Of a stretch of 64,000 bases of DNA, positions 23,569-32,330 are shown piece by piece (positions within the stretch are counted from its first letter, which is position 1; each line of letters begins with the position of its first letter). The notes under the pieces were generated by a model, which saw only the letters and a program-made list of their open reading frames with translations, did no database searches and was not told the origin of the DNA. The translations under genes and the position numbers were made by a program. The DNA is from Limnohabitans_A sp048020265 (lineage in GTDB: Bacteria > Pseudomonadota > Gammaproteobacteria > Burkholderiales > Burkholderiaceae_C), in contig NZ_CP171843.1 in NCBI RefSeq assembly GCF_048020265.1, forward strand, positions 1,488,001-1,552,000. Reading direction: 5' to 3'.

Positions 23569-25362
23569 ATGAGCCTGCCCCCTCTCTCTTCCATGCCTGC
23601 ATCCAGCATCCGGGCCCGGCTGCAACGACTGCTGCCCTATTTCGGAAATCAGAGAGGCATCTGGGCTGTGGCGATTGCGGGCACCTTGATGGCCGCCTTG
23701 ACCGAGCCGATGATCCCAGCCTTGTTTCAGCCCCTGCTGGACAAGGGGTTTGCCGAAAACAAGCTTCCGCTTTGGGCCATTCCAGCCGCAGTGGTCGGCC
23801 TGTTCACGGTGCGCGGCATCGCTAACTTCATTTCCCAGTACGCGCTGTCCCGGCTGACCAACGATGGCATGGAAAAACTCCGCTCGCAGTTGTTTGCCCA
23901 GCTCATGAAGGCCGATTTGTCCTTGTTTTCCAAACAATCGGCCAGCGCCCTGTCCAACACCATTGTTTACGAAGTCCAAACCGGCGCCTCGCAATTGGTG
24001 TCGGCCGTCATTGCCCTGGCACGTGACGGCTTCACGCTGATCGCCTTGCTGGGCTACCTGATGTGGCTCAACTGGAAACTCACGCTGGTGGTGTTCACTG
24101 TGGCCCCGGGCTTGAGCTGGATCATCAAGGCCCTGAGCCGGCGCCTTTACAAACTGACCAAGGAAAGCCAGACCGCGACCGACAACCTGGCCTATGTGGT
24201 CGAGGAAAACGTGCTGGCGCACAGGGTGGTTCGGCTGCAAGGCGGGCAAGCGCATCAGATGGCCCGTTTTGGCCAACTGGCCAAGGTGCTGCGTCGGCTG
24301 GCACTCAAAACCACCGTGGCCTCGGCCGCCATGACGCCGCTGACACAAATCATGGCGGCTTTGTCTTTGTCCATGGTGCTGGTGATTGCGCTGTACCAAA
24401 GCCAGAATGGCGCATCGGGTGCCACCGTGGGCGGATTTGTCGCCTTCATCACCGCCATGCTGATGCTGGTGGCCCCCATCAAGCGCCTGGCCGAAATCTC
24501 CAGCCCCATCACCCGTGGCTTGGCCGCGCTCGAAAGGGGCTTGGCCTTGTTGCACGAGGCCAAAGAGGAAACACAAGGCGTCTTCAGCAGTGTCCGCGCC
24601 CAAGGGGCCATCGAGTGGCGTGGTGTGCATTTGCAGTTCAATCCCGAGGGCCAACCGGCCCTGTCGGACATCCACCTGACAGTCCAGCCCGGAGAAACCG
24701 TCGCCTTGGTGGGCACCTCGGGTGCCGGCAAAACCACCTTGATCCAGTTGCTGCCCCGCTTTGTGCAGCCCAGCGCAGGCGAAGTCCTCATCGATGGCGT
24801 ACCCATCCAGGATTGGTCCCTGGACAGTTTGCGCCGTCAGATCGCCATGGTCAGCCAAGACGTGGTCATGCTCAACGACACCGTGGCGGCCAACGTCTGC
24901 TTGGGGCACGATGCCGACCCGCAGCGCATTCAGGCCAGCCTGGAAGCGGCCAATCTGTGGGGCCATGTGTTGCACATGCCGCAAGGCATGGACACCGAGC
25001 TGGGCCACAACGCCAACCAGCTGTCTGGCGGCCAACGCCAGCGCCTGGCCATTGCCCGCGCCCTGTACAAGGACGCGCCTATTTTGATTCTGGACGAAGC
25101 CACATCGGCGCTGGACAACGAGTCCGAGCGCCTGGTGCAGGACGCGCTGCAAAAACTCATGCAAGGCCGCACAACCTTGATCGTGGCGCACCGCCTGTCC
25201 ACCATCGAACACGCCGACCGGGTCATCGTGATGGAGCGCGGCCGGATTGTGGAGCAAGGCGCACCCGCCGAGTTGCTGGCACGGGGCGGCGCCTACACCC
25301 GTCTGCACCACCGCGGCGAATGGACCAACGAAGCGCCCGCCCAGGCCAGTCAGCCCACCTGA
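23569..25362 (+). CDS. msbA: Lipid A flippase MsbA (ABC exporter)
   Basis: Homodimeric ABC exporter that flips core-lipid A across the inner membrane using ATP. The 597 residues comprise six membrane helices (about 30-320) and one nucleotide-binding domain with Walker A GTSGAGKTT (382-390), Q-loop VSQD, signature QLSGGQRQRLAIARAL, and Walker B ILILDEATSALD. It could be a paralogous lipid exporter, but size and N-terminal helix pattern fit MsbA. It is divergent from tolB, and its stop is only 6 bases from the rng stop on the other strand. Confidence 0.9.
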   Translation: MSLPPLSSMPASSIRARLQRLLPYFGNQRGIWAVAIAGTLMAALTEPMIPALFQPLLDKGFAENKLPLWAIPAAVVGLFTVRGIANFISQYALSRLTNDGMEKLRSQLFAQLMKADLSLFSKQSASALSNTIVYEVQTGASQLVSAVIALARDGFTLIALLGYLMWLNWKLTLVVFTVAPGLSWIIKALSRRLYKLTKESQTATDNLAYVVEENVLAHRVVRLQGGQAHQMARFGQLAKVLRRLALKTTVASAAMTPLTQIMAALSLSMVLVIALYQSQNGASGATVGGFVAFITAMLMLVAPIKRLAEISSPITRGLAALERGLALLHEAKEETQGVFSSVRAQGAIEWRGVHLQFNPEGQPALSDIHLTVQPGETVALVGTSGAGKTTLIQLLPRFVQPSAGEVLIDGVPIQDWSLDSLRRQIAMVSQDVVMLNDTVAANVCLGHDADPQRIQASLEAANLWGHVLHMPQGMDTELGHNANQLSGGQRQRLAIARALYKDAPILILDEATSALDNESERLVQDALQKLMQGRTTLIVAHRLSTIEHADRVIVMERGRIVEQGAPAELLARGGAYTRLHHRGEWTNEAPAQASQPT

Positions 25363-25368
25363 GGTGCC

Positions 25369-26841
25369 TCAGAGCAGCACGATGTCGTACTGCTCCGGAC
25401 CCATGGAAGCCTCGACCTGCAAGGAAATCGGCTTGGCGATGAAGTCTGACAGGCCCGCCAAATGCTGGCTTTCTTCGTCCAGCAGCAAATCGATCACAGC
25501 CGAAGTGGCGACGATGCGGAATTCGCGCGGGTTGAACTGACGCGCTTCGCGCAGGATCTCGCGCAGGATGTCGTACACCACCGAACGCGGCGTTTTGATG
25601 ATGCCCTTGCCCTGGCAGCTTGGACAAGGCTCACACAGCATGTGGGCCAATGACTCGCGGGTGCGCTTGCGCGTCATCTCCAGCAAACCCAGCGATGAAA
25701 AGCCGCCCGCCATGGTCTTGACGCGGTCGCGCGCGAGCTGTTTGCGGAACTCGGCCAACACGGCTTCCTGGTGCTCGGGGCGGGCCATGTCGATGAAGTC
25801 GGCAATGATGATGCCGCCCAGGTTCCGCAGGCGCAATTGGCGGGCAATGGCCTGCGCCGCCTCCAGGTTGGTCTTGAAGATCGTGTCCTCGAAATTGCGC
25901 GCGCCCACATAGCCGCCCGTGTTCACGTCCACCGTGGTCAAGGCCTCGGTCTGGTCGATGATCAAATAGCCGCCCGATTTCAGGTCCACCCGGCGGCCCA
26001 GCGCCTTGGCGATTTCTTCGTCAATGGCATACAGGTCAAAAATCGGACGCTCGCCTTTGTAAAGCTGCAGTCGCTCGGCGGCTTTGGGCATGAACTCCTG
26101 GCCAAAGGCCTTGAGCTTGGCAAACTGCTCCTGCGAGTCGATGCGGATGCTTTGCGTGGCCTCGCCCACCAAGTCGCGCAGTACGCGCTGCAACAGCGTC
26201 AGGTCCTGATGCAGCAAGGACGCAGGCGGCAGGCGCAGCGAGGCCTCCTTGATGCGAGCCCAGGTCTTGCGCAGGTAGTCGATGTCGTCTTGCAGCTCTT
26301 CGTCGCTCGAGTCTTCGGCGTTGGTGCGCAAAATGAAGCCGCCCCCGGCCGGGCCTACCAATGACTGGACCCTTTTGCGCAGCGCATCGCGCTGCTCAGC
26401 CGGTATTTTTTGCGACACGCCAATGTGGTCGTCTTGCGGCAAGAACACCAGATGGCGGCCCGCGATGCTGATTTGCGTGGACAGACGCGCACCCTTGGTG
26501 CCCATGGGGTCCTTGATGACCTGCACCATGATGGCGCGGCCCTCGAACACCTGTTTTTCAATCGGCACCAGTGGCTGGCCCGTCCGCGCAGCGGCCGCCT
26601 CGCCTTCGGCATGCTTTTGCCAGACATCGGCCACATGCAAAAAAGCCGCTTTGTCCAGGCCAATGTCGATGAAGGCCGACTGCATGCCAGGCAAAACGCG
26701 GGCCACCTTGCCCAGGTACACATTGCCCACCAGGCCGCGCTCGAGCGTGCGCTCGACATGCAGCTCCTGCACCGCGCCAAACTCCACCACCGCGACCCGG
26801 GTTTCCTGGGGCGACCAATTGACCAAAATATCTTGTTGCAT
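25369..26841 (-). CDS. rng: Ribonuclease G
   Basis: Endoribonuclease of the RNase E/G family that matures 16S rRNA 5' ends and degrades mRNA. The 490-residue protein contains an N-terminal S1 domain (about 35-125), the catalytic Mg-binding region with TTVDVNTGGYVG and DFIDM, and the Zn-link cysteines in CEPCPSCQGKG. MQQDILVNWSPQETRVAVVE is the family N-terminus, favouring the ATG at 26841 over 26850. It is last in the minus-strand series from yebC but is separated from maf by 79 bases holding a terminator-like hairpin. Confidence 0.95.
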   Translation of the reverse strand: MQQDILVNWSPQETRVAVVEFGAVQELHVERTLERGLVGNVYLGKVARVLPGMQSAFIDIGLDKAAFLHVADVWQKHAEGEAAAARTGQPLVPIEKQVFEGRAIMVQVIKDPMGTKGARLSTQISIAGRHLVFLPQDDHIGVSQKIPAEQRDALRKRVQSLVGPAGGGFILRTNAEDSSDEELQDDIDYLRKTWARIKEASLRLPPASLLHQDLTLLQRVLRDLVGEATQSIRIDSQEQFAKLKAFGQEFMPKAAERLQLYKGERPIFDLYAIDEEIAKALGRRVDLKSGGYLIIDQTEALTTVDVNTGGYVGARNFEDTIFKTNLEAAQAIARQLRLRNLGGIIIADFIDMARPEHQEAVLAEFRKQLARDRVKTMAGGFSSLGLLEMTRKRTRESLAHMLCEPCPSCQGKGIIKTPRSVVYDILREILREARQFNPREFRIVATSAVIDLLLDEESQHLAGLSDFIAKPISLQVEASMGPEQYDIVLL

Positions 26842-26875
26842 GGTGGGCATCAGAGGAGGAAAAGTGAAAACAACT

Positions 26876-26915
26876 CGGAAAAAGACACCGCGCCATCAGC
26901 GCTCTGGCGGGCGCG
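26876..26915 (-). terminator. Candidate terminator between maf and rng
   Basis: On the minus strand CGCGCC and GGCGCG (26910-26915 with 26889-26894) pair around a loop, followed by GTGTCTTTTT. An alternative stem CGCCA/TGGCG is nested. It sits 5 bases past the maf stop. Confidence 0.45.
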
Positions 26916-26920
26916 AACGC

Positions 26921-27523
26921 TCAACAGCGCACGCCCAGGGACCGCAGCAAGGCGGCGGTCTCGAACAGCGGCAAGCCCATGATGCCTGAATAACTGCCCC
27001 GGATCTGTTCAATATGGGCAGCCGCCCTGCCCTGCACCCCGTAGGCTCCGGCTTTGCCCATGGGCTCACCCGTGGCCACGTAAGCACGGATTTGCGCCGT
27101 GGTCATGGGCGCAAAGCGCACCCAGGATTCGGACACCGCTGAGAGCCGCTTCGCCCCCTTTTGCACCGCCACTGCCGTCAGGACCCGATGCGACTGGCCT
27201 GCCAGCCGCTGGAGCATGCGCATGGCATCGGCGGGGTCAGCTGGTTTGCCCAAAATGTCCCGCCCCAGGCACACGGTGGTGTCCGCGCACAGCACGGGCG
27301 CTGCAGGCAAGCCCTGGCGCTTCATGCGTCGCACGGCGGCATCGAGTTTGAGCCCCGTGACGCGCGCCACATAACGCGCAGGCGCTTCCGAACCATGCAC
27401 AGCTTCCAGAGACTCGGCATCTTCATCAGGCCCAGCCAGCAGCAACTGATGAACCACCCCAATTTGGTCGAGCAGCTGGCTGCGTCGGGGGCTTTGGGAG
27501 GCGAGGTAAATGAAATCGCTCAT
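26921..27523 (-). CDS. maf: Maf-family nucleotide pyrophosphatase (YhdE type)
   Basis: House-cleaning pyrophosphatase that hydrolyses dTTP, UTP and modified analogues. The 200-residue protein has the N-terminal motif LASQSPRRSQLL typical of the YhdE subgroup, the conserved Asp-Thr in LCADTTVCL, and GKAGAYGVQGRAAAHIE near the C-terminus. The ATG overlaps the rlmH stop by 4 bases. Confidence 0.92.
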   Translation of the reverse strand: MSDFIYLASQSPRRSQLLDQIGVVHQLLLAGPDEDAESLEAVHGSEAPARYVARVTGLKLDAAVRRMKRQGLPAAPVLCADTTVCLGRDILGKPADPADAMRMLQRLAGQSHRVLTAVAVQKGAKRLSAVSESWVRFAPMTTAQIRAYVATGEPMGKAGAYGVQGRAAAHIEQIRGSYSGIMGLPLFETAALLRSLGVRC

Positions 27524-27987
27524 TCGCGGTGGTAAGGGTGGTTGGCGTTGATGGACCAGGCGCGGTACAGCTGCTCGATCAACAGCACCCGGGCCATGGC
27601 GTGGGGCAAGGTCAGGTCAGACAGGCGAATGCGCTCGTGTGCGGCTTGCCGGAATTCGGGCTCGAGCCCATCGGGGCCACCAATGACCAGGGCCACATCG
27701 TCGCCACCGAGCTGCCAACTGGTCAGGCGCGTGGCCAGGGCCTGCGTGGTCAGGTTGCTGCCGCGCTCGTCCAGCACGACGATGCGGGTGCCACGGGGGA
27801 TGGCCGCTTCGATGCGCTGGCGCTCAGCGGCATACAGGTTGGGCAGGGTTTTGGAGCCCCGGGGCTCGGTTTTCACGGCCTTGAGCTCGACCTTGAGCTC
27901 AGGCGGAAAACGTTTGGCGTAGTCGTCCCAAGCCGTCTGAGCCCAGTCGGGCACGCGCAGGCCGACCGCCACGATCAGCAGCTTCAT
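27520..27987 (-). CDS. rlmH: 23S rRNA pseudouridine-1915 N3-methyltransferase RlmH
   Basis: SPOUT methyltransferase acting on the 70S ribosome. The 155 residues are the family's usual length. The SAM-knot motif VALVIGGPDGLEPE and the C-terminal LPHAMARVLLIEQLYRAWSI with terminal NHPYHRE are diagnostic. It lies 6 bases after rsfS, the usual gene pair. Confidence 0.97.
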   Translation of the reverse strand: MKLLIVAVGLRVPDWAQTAWDDYAKRFPPELKVELKAVKTEPRGSKTLPNLYAAERQRIEAAIPRGTRIVVLDERGSNLTTQALATRLTSWQLGGDDVALVIGGPDGLEPEFRQAAHERIRLSDLTLPHAMARVLLIEQLYRAWSINANHPYHRE

Positions 27988-27993
27988 GCAGGA

Positions 27994-28770
27994 TCAATCG
28001 GCTTTGCGGCGGGTGGTGGCTTGCACGGCCTTACGGGCCGGGGCCTTTTTGGCTGCGGGTTTCACGGCAGGTTTGGCCGCTGATTTCGCAGCGGGCTTGG
28101 CCGTGGGCTTGCCCACCGTCTTCACCGTGGGCTTGCTGGTCGGGCTGCTGGCTTTCGGGGCCGTTTTTGCAGCGGTTTTTGTCGACGTTTTAGCGGGTGC
28201 CTTGGCAGCAGGTTTGGCTGTTTTGGCAGGCGCCTTCAAGGCGGGTTTGGCCTTGGCAGCCGTTTTGGTGGCTGGTTTGGCTGCAGACTTTTTGGCAGCC
28301 GGTGTTTTGGCCGCTGTGGGTTTGGCTGCAGCTTTACCCGTGGCTTTTTTCGCCACCGAGTTTTGGATGTGGCCTTTGACTTCAGCCGTCGCTGCGGGCT
28401 TGGGCGCACCGAACTTCAGTCGCACAGGCGTGCCGCCCCAGATTTCTTCCAGGTTGTAATAAGTGCGGATGGTCGGCTGCATGACGTGCACCACGGCCTG
28501 GCCGCAGTCGACAATGATCCATTCGCCGTTGTCTTCGCCCTCGATGCGGGGCTTGCCAAAACCGGCGTTGCGCACTTTGTCACGCACGCTGGCGGCCAAG
28601 GCCTTGGTTTGGCGGTTGGAGGTGCCCGAGGCGATGATGACCCGCTCAAACAGCGAAGACAGGTGTTCGGTGTCAAACACCTGGATTTCTTGGGCCTTGA
28701 CGTCTTCCAAAGCGTCCACAATGGCCCGCTGGAGTTTCTGGATGTCTTTTTTGGCAGCGTTTTCGGTCAT
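27994..28770 (-). CDS. rsfS: Ribosome silencing factor RsfS with histone H1-like tail
   Basis: RsfS binds uL14 and blocks subunit joining when nutrients are scarce. The first 125 residues are a complete RsfS domain (ALEDVKAQEIQVFD...SNRQTKALAASV...GEWIIVDCGQAVVHVM...YYNLEEIWGG). Typical proteins end near residue 110-130. Here about 118 further residues (141-258) consist almost only of Lys, Ala, Pro and Thr, with repeated AAKPA, KTAAK and PAAKK units, resembling bacterial histone H1-like or AlgP-type tails. The tail should be disordered and strongly basic. The ATG at 28770 overlaps the nadD stop by one base; the preceding TTG is less likely. Confidence 0.93.
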   Translation of the reverse strand: MTENAAKKDIQKLQRAIVDALEDVKAQEIQVFDTEHLSSLFERVIIASGTSNRQTKALAASVRDKVRNAGFGKPRIEGEDNGEWIIVDCGQAVVHVMQPTIRTYYNLEEIWGGTPVRLKFGAPKPAATAEVKGHIQNSVAKKATGKAAAKPTAAKTPAAKKSAAKPATKTAAKAKPALKAPAKTAKPAAKAPAKTSTKTAAKTAPKASSPTSKPTVKTVGKPTAKPAAKSAAKPAVKPAAKKAPARKAVQATTRRKAD

Positions 28771-29429
28771 CAATGGGGCCTGTAAAGGTGGTGTTCGTGA
28801 ATATAGCGCTCAACAGCGGGGGATACCAGACCGGTCAGGGCCTGCTCTGTGGCCGCCAGCACACGGATGTCCGTGGCACTGTGGGGCATCAGCGGCATGT
28901 CGAGGGGGCGGATGCGCGCTTGCAGCGTGTCTGAAATGGGGGGGGGTGAATCAGGCGCATCCGAATTGTCATTCCAGGCACGCACGGCCATATCACGACC
29001 TGCGGCGCAGATTATAGCGATGCGGCCGATTTCACCGATCTGGTGCCAGGCGGGCAATGAGCGCCGCTGGTCATCGCCCAGCAGCAGATACAGCTGCGCT
29101 TGCGGGTATTCGGCCTGCAACTCGCGCAAGGTGTCCACCGTGTAGCTGGGGCCGGTGCGCAGGATTTCGCGCTCATCCACGACCACTTGCGGCACATGCA
29201 CGAAAGCCAGACGCGTCATGGCCAGGCGGTGCTTGGCATCGGACAACTGACGCGGCTTGTGCCAGGCCTGGCCCGTGGGCAAAACCCGCACCTGATCGAG
29301 CTGAAGCTGGGCGATGGCCGCCTCAACCAAGGCCACATGGGCCAGGTGGGGCGGGTCAAAGGCGCCGCCAAAAACGCCCAGGCGCTGCACGCTGGCCTTG
29401 GCGTTGTCCGTGACTGGCGGCAGGCTCAA
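28770..29429 (-). CDS. nadD: Nicotinate-nucleotide adenylyltransferase NadD
   Basis: Makes deamido-NAD from nicotinate mononucleotide and ATP. The 219 residues include GVFGGAFDPPHLAH and the ATP-binding MPHSATDIR (the SxTxIR motif). The TTG at 29429 overlaps the hemF stop as TTGA and has AAGGA 6-7 bases upstream, so it is a plausible coupled start. A GTG at 29390 (giving MQRLGVFGG) is the alternative and is closer to the usual family N-terminus. An unusual Asp/Pro-rich insertion (NDNSDAPDSPPPISD) lies near residue 155. Confidence 0.93.
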   Translation of the reverse strand: MSLPPVTDNAKASVQRLGVFGGAFDPPHLAHVALVEAAIAQLQLDQVRVLPTGQAWHKPRQLSDAKHRLAMTRLAFVHVPQVVVDEREILRTGPSYTVDTLRELQAEYPQAQLYLLLGDDQRRSLPAWHQIGEIGRIAIICAAGRDMAVRAWNDNSDAPDSPPPISDTLQARIRPLDMPLMPHSATDIRVLAATEQALTGLVSPAVERYIHEHHLYRPH

Positions 29430-30346
29430 ACCCAGTCCTTGGGCACCAGGAAGTGGCTGAGCAAACGTGCCTCGGGCGAGCCCGGCTCGTCCTGGCGCTG
29501 ATACGACCAGCGCACCTCGGGCGGCATGGACAGCAAGATCGATTCGGTGCGGCCGCCGGACTGCAAGCCGAAATGCGTGCCCCGGTCCCAGACCAGGTTG
29601 AACTCCACATAGCGGCCGCGGCGGTAGAGCTGAAAGTCGCGCTCGCGCTCGCCATAAGGGGTGTCCTTGCGGCGCAGCACGATGGGCATGTAGGCCGCCA
29701 GCAAGGCATCGCCCACACTTTGCAGCATGGCAAAACTCTGCTCCATGCCCAACTCGGAAAAGTCGTCAAAGAAAATGCCGCCCACACCGCGTTGCTCGTG
29801 GCGATGCTTGTTGCAAAAGTAATCGTCGCACCAAGCCTTGAAACGCGGGTGCAAGCCTTCGCCAAACGGCACCAACGCGTCCTTGCAGGTCTGGTGGAAA
29901 TGCACCGCGTCTTCGTCAAAGCCGTAATAAGGCGTCAGGTCCATGCCGCCACCAAACCAGGCTACGGGCGCCCTGCCCTCGGGCTTGGCCGCGATCATGC
30001 GCACGTTCATGTGCACCGTGGGCACATAGGGGTTACGCGGGTGGAACACCAGGGACACGCCCATGGCCTCAAAGGCCGAACCCGCCAGCTCAGGGCGGTG
30101 CTGGGTGGCCGAAGGTGGCAACTGCGGTCCTGTCACGTGCGAAAAGCCACAGCCAGCGCGTTCAAAAATGGGTCCGCCTTCCAAAATCTGGGTGATGCCA
30201 TTGCCCTGGAGTTTTTCGCCCGGGTCTTTTTGCCAGGCATCGGTCAGGAAAGGGGTGCCGTCGAGGTCAGTCAAGGCCCCGGTGATGCGGGACTGCAAGC
30301 CCACCAGATAGTTTTTGACGGTGCTGAGTTCAAAAGGGGTGCTCAT
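29426..30346 (-). CDS. hemF: Oxygen-dependent coproporphyrinogen III oxidase HemF
   Basis: Oxidative decarboxylation of coproporphyrinogen III to protoporphyrinogen IX in heme synthesis. The 306-residue protein has the signature region WFGGGMDLTPYYGFDEDAVHFH and the downstream RGVGGIFFDD, FNLVWDRGTHFGLQSGGR. Length is normal. Presence of this aerobic form suggests an oxygen-respiring host. The region before the ATG is pyrimidine-rich with no Shine-Dalgarno. Confidence 0.97.
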   Translation of the reverse strand: MSTPFELSTVKNYLVGLQSRITGALTDLDGTPFLTDAWQKDPGEKLQGNGITQILEGGPIFERAGCGFSHVTGPQLPPSATQHRPELAGSAFEAMGVSLVFHPRNPYVPTVHMNVRMIAAKPEGRAPVAWFGGGMDLTPYYGFDEDAVHFHQTCKDALVPFGEGLHPRFKAWCDDYFCNKHRHEQRGVGGIFFDDFSELGMEQSFAMLQSVGDALLAAYMPIVLRRKDTPYGERERDFQLYRRGRYVEFNLVWDRGTHFGLQSGGRTESILLSMPPEVRWSYQRQDEPGSPEARLLSHFLVPKDWV

Positions 30347-30370
30347 GGTGGGGAGGAAAGTTGAAAGGTT

Positions 30371-31024
30371 TCAGGAAACGGTCGTGGTGTCTGAAGGGGA
30401 CGATGGCGTCGCCTGAGTAGGGCTCCACGGAAGGATCGGGCCCATCTGGTGCACATGAAAGCCCTGCACGCCTTCGAACACTTGGGCCATGTGGGCGTAA
30501 TCGCGCTCGACCTGGCCGGTCAGATCGTAAAAGTCCACCACACTGAAGCGGCGCTGACCCCAGTCGAGCTTGACGAGCGCCAGAGGCACTTTCGCGCCCA
30601 GCGCCAGCTGGTAAAAACCACTGCGCCACCCCGGGGTGTGGCTGCGCGTGCCCTCCGGGGCCAGGCCCAACCAGAGCAACTGGTCGTTTTGTTTGTGTTG
30701 CTCGAACACATGCACCATCTGGCCGACCACGCCGCGAGAAGAGCTGCGGTCAATCGGGATGCCGCCCACCCAGCGCATCCATGCGCCCACCAGCGGAAAC
30801 TTGAACAGCGAGTCTTTGCCCCAAAAGTGCGCCGGAATGCCCAGCGCCCATTTGGCCAGCATGCCGATCGGAAAATCCCAGTTGCTGGTGTGCGGGTAGA
30901 CGATCGCCACACCCTGGCGGGTGGGAAAGCCCTCGAAGTCCAGACGCCAGCCCAGCATTTTCAGAATCCATCGGGCCAGGCGGGAGCCCTTGAAAGTCAC
31001 AGGATGGCGGGTCAAGGTGCTCAT
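30371..31024 (-). CDS. PlsC-family lysophospholipid acyltransferase
   Basis: A 217-residue acyltransferase of the 1-acyl-glycerol-3-phosphate acyltransferase superfamily. The catalytic HxxxxD is HTSNWD (45-50) and the glycerophosphate-binding motif is PEGTRS (123-128). The protein is short and has only a marginal N-terminal hydrophobic segment, unlike classical PlsC, so it may act on another lysolipid. MSTLTRHPVTFKG at 31024 is the likely start; the longer open frame runs into purD. It lies between purD and hemF. Confidence 0.75.
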   Translation of the reverse strand: MSTLTRHPVTFKGSRLARWILKMLGWRLDFEGFPTRQGVAIVYPHTSNWDFPIGMLAKWALGIPAHFWGKDSLFKFPLVGAWMRWVGGIPIDRSSSRGVVGQMVHVFEQHKQNDQLLWLGLAPEGTRSHTPGWRSGFYQLALGAKVPLALVKLDWGQRRFSVVDFYDLTGQVERDYAHMAQVFEGVQGFHVHQMGPILPWSPTQATPSSPSDTTTVS

Positions 31025-31040
31025 GAAGGGTCCAGGTGCT

Positions 31041-32321
31041 TCAGTTCTTGATAGCGCGGTAACCAATGTCCCGGCGCATTTGCATGCCATCAAAGGCAAT
31101 CGGGCTGGCGGTTTGGTAGGCTTTTTGCTGCGCCTGCTTGACCGAATCGGCCAGCGCCGTGACGCACAGCACGCGCCCACCCGAGGTGAGAATTTGGCCG
31201 TCTTTTTCGGTGGTGCCCGCATGGAACACCATGGCATCGTCCTGGTCTTTGGGCAGTCCGCTGATGGCATCGCCCTTTCGCGGGTTGAGTGGGTAACCGT
31301 GCGCGGCCATGACCACGCCCAAAGCCACACGGCGGTCCCATTCCATCTCCAGCTGATCCAGACCTTCCGAAGTGGCTGCCAGCAGCACCTCCAGAAAATC
31401 CGATTTCAGGCGCATCAAAATGGGCTGGGTTTCGGGGTCGCCCATGCGGCAGTTGAACTCCAGGGTCTTGATGCGGCCCTGCGGGTCGATCATCAGGCCC
31501 GCGTACAAAAACCCGGTGTAGGTGATGCCGTCCTTTTCCATGCCCCGAATAGTGGGCAGAATGACTTCGCGCATGGCGCGGGCGTGCACCTCGGCCGTGA
31601 CCACCGGCGCGGGCGAATACGCACCCATGCCCCCGGTGTTGGGCCCTTCGTCCTTGTCCAGCAGGCGTTTGTGGTCTTGGCTGGTGGCCAGGGCCGCCAC
31701 GTTTTGGCCATCGCACAGCACCATGAAGCTGGCTTCTTCACCCTGCAAAAACTCTTCGATCACCACCCGCGCACCGCCCGCGTTGTGGGCCACACCCAGG
31801 GTGTTGTCCAAGAGCATGAAATCGATCGCTTCGTGGGCTTCGGCCAGCGTCATGGCCACGACCACGCCTTTGCCCGCCGCCAGGCCGTCGGCCTTGACCA
31901 CGATGGGCGCGCCCTTTCGGTCAACATAGGCGTGGGCCAGGGCCGCGTCGGAGAAGGTTTCGAACTCAGCAGTGGGGATGCCATGGCGCTGCATGAAAGC
32001 CTTGGAAAACGCCTTGGAGCTCTCCAGTTGGGCCGCTGCTTGCATGGGCCCAAAAATGCGCAGGCCGTGGGCTCGGAAATCGTCCACGATGCCTGCGGCC
32101 AAAGGGGCCTCGGGGCCCACCAGAGTCAGACCAATGCCGTTATCGATGGTCCACTGGCGCAACGCTGCCAAATCGGTGATCGGCACATTGACCAGGTTCT
32201 TGTCTTTGGCTGTGCCGCCGTTGCCCGGTGCCACGTAAACCTGCTGGACTTTGGGCGACTGCGCCAGTTTCCACGCCATGGCGTGCTCACGGCCACCACT
32301 GCCGACTACCAATACTTTCAT
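31041..32321 (-). CDS. purD: Phosphoribosylamine-glycine ligase PurD
   Basis: Second step of purine synthesis. The 426-residue ATP-grasp enzyme starts MKVLVVGSGGREHAMAWKL and contains GPEAPLAAGIVDDFR, the ATP-binding PIVVKADGLAAGKGVVVA, and the metal-binding EFNCRMGDPETQPIL. The ATG at 32321 has GGAAG upstream. It follows yebC by 9 bases, a pairing often seen in Burkholderiales. Confidence 0.97.
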   Translation of the reverse strand: MKVLVVGSGGREHAMAWKLAQSPKVQQVYVAPGNGGTAKDKNLVNVPITDLAALRQWTIDNGIGLTLVGPEAPLAAGIVDDFRAHGLRIFGPMQAAAQLESSKAFSKAFMQRHGIPTAEFETFSDAALAHAYVDRKGAPIVVKADGLAAGKGVVVAMTLAEAHEAIDFMLLDNTLGVAHNAGGARVVIEEFLQGEEASFMVLCDGQNVAALATSQDHKRLLDKDEGPNTGGMGAYSPAPVVTAEVHARAMREVILPTIRGMEKDGITYTGFLYAGLMIDPQGRIKTLEFNCRMGDPETQPILMRLKSDFLEVLLAATSEGLDQLEMEWDRRVALGVVMAAHGYPLNPRKGDAISGLPKDQDDAMVFHAGTTEKDGQILTSGGRVLCVTALADSVKQAQQKAYQTASPIAFDGMQMRRDIGYRAIKN

Positions 32322-32330
32322 CAAACTTCC

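Noticed and set aside
23110..25311. 733-codon open frame on the minus strand
   Set aside because: Antisense to msbA and overlapping tolB in another frame; both have full family signatures.
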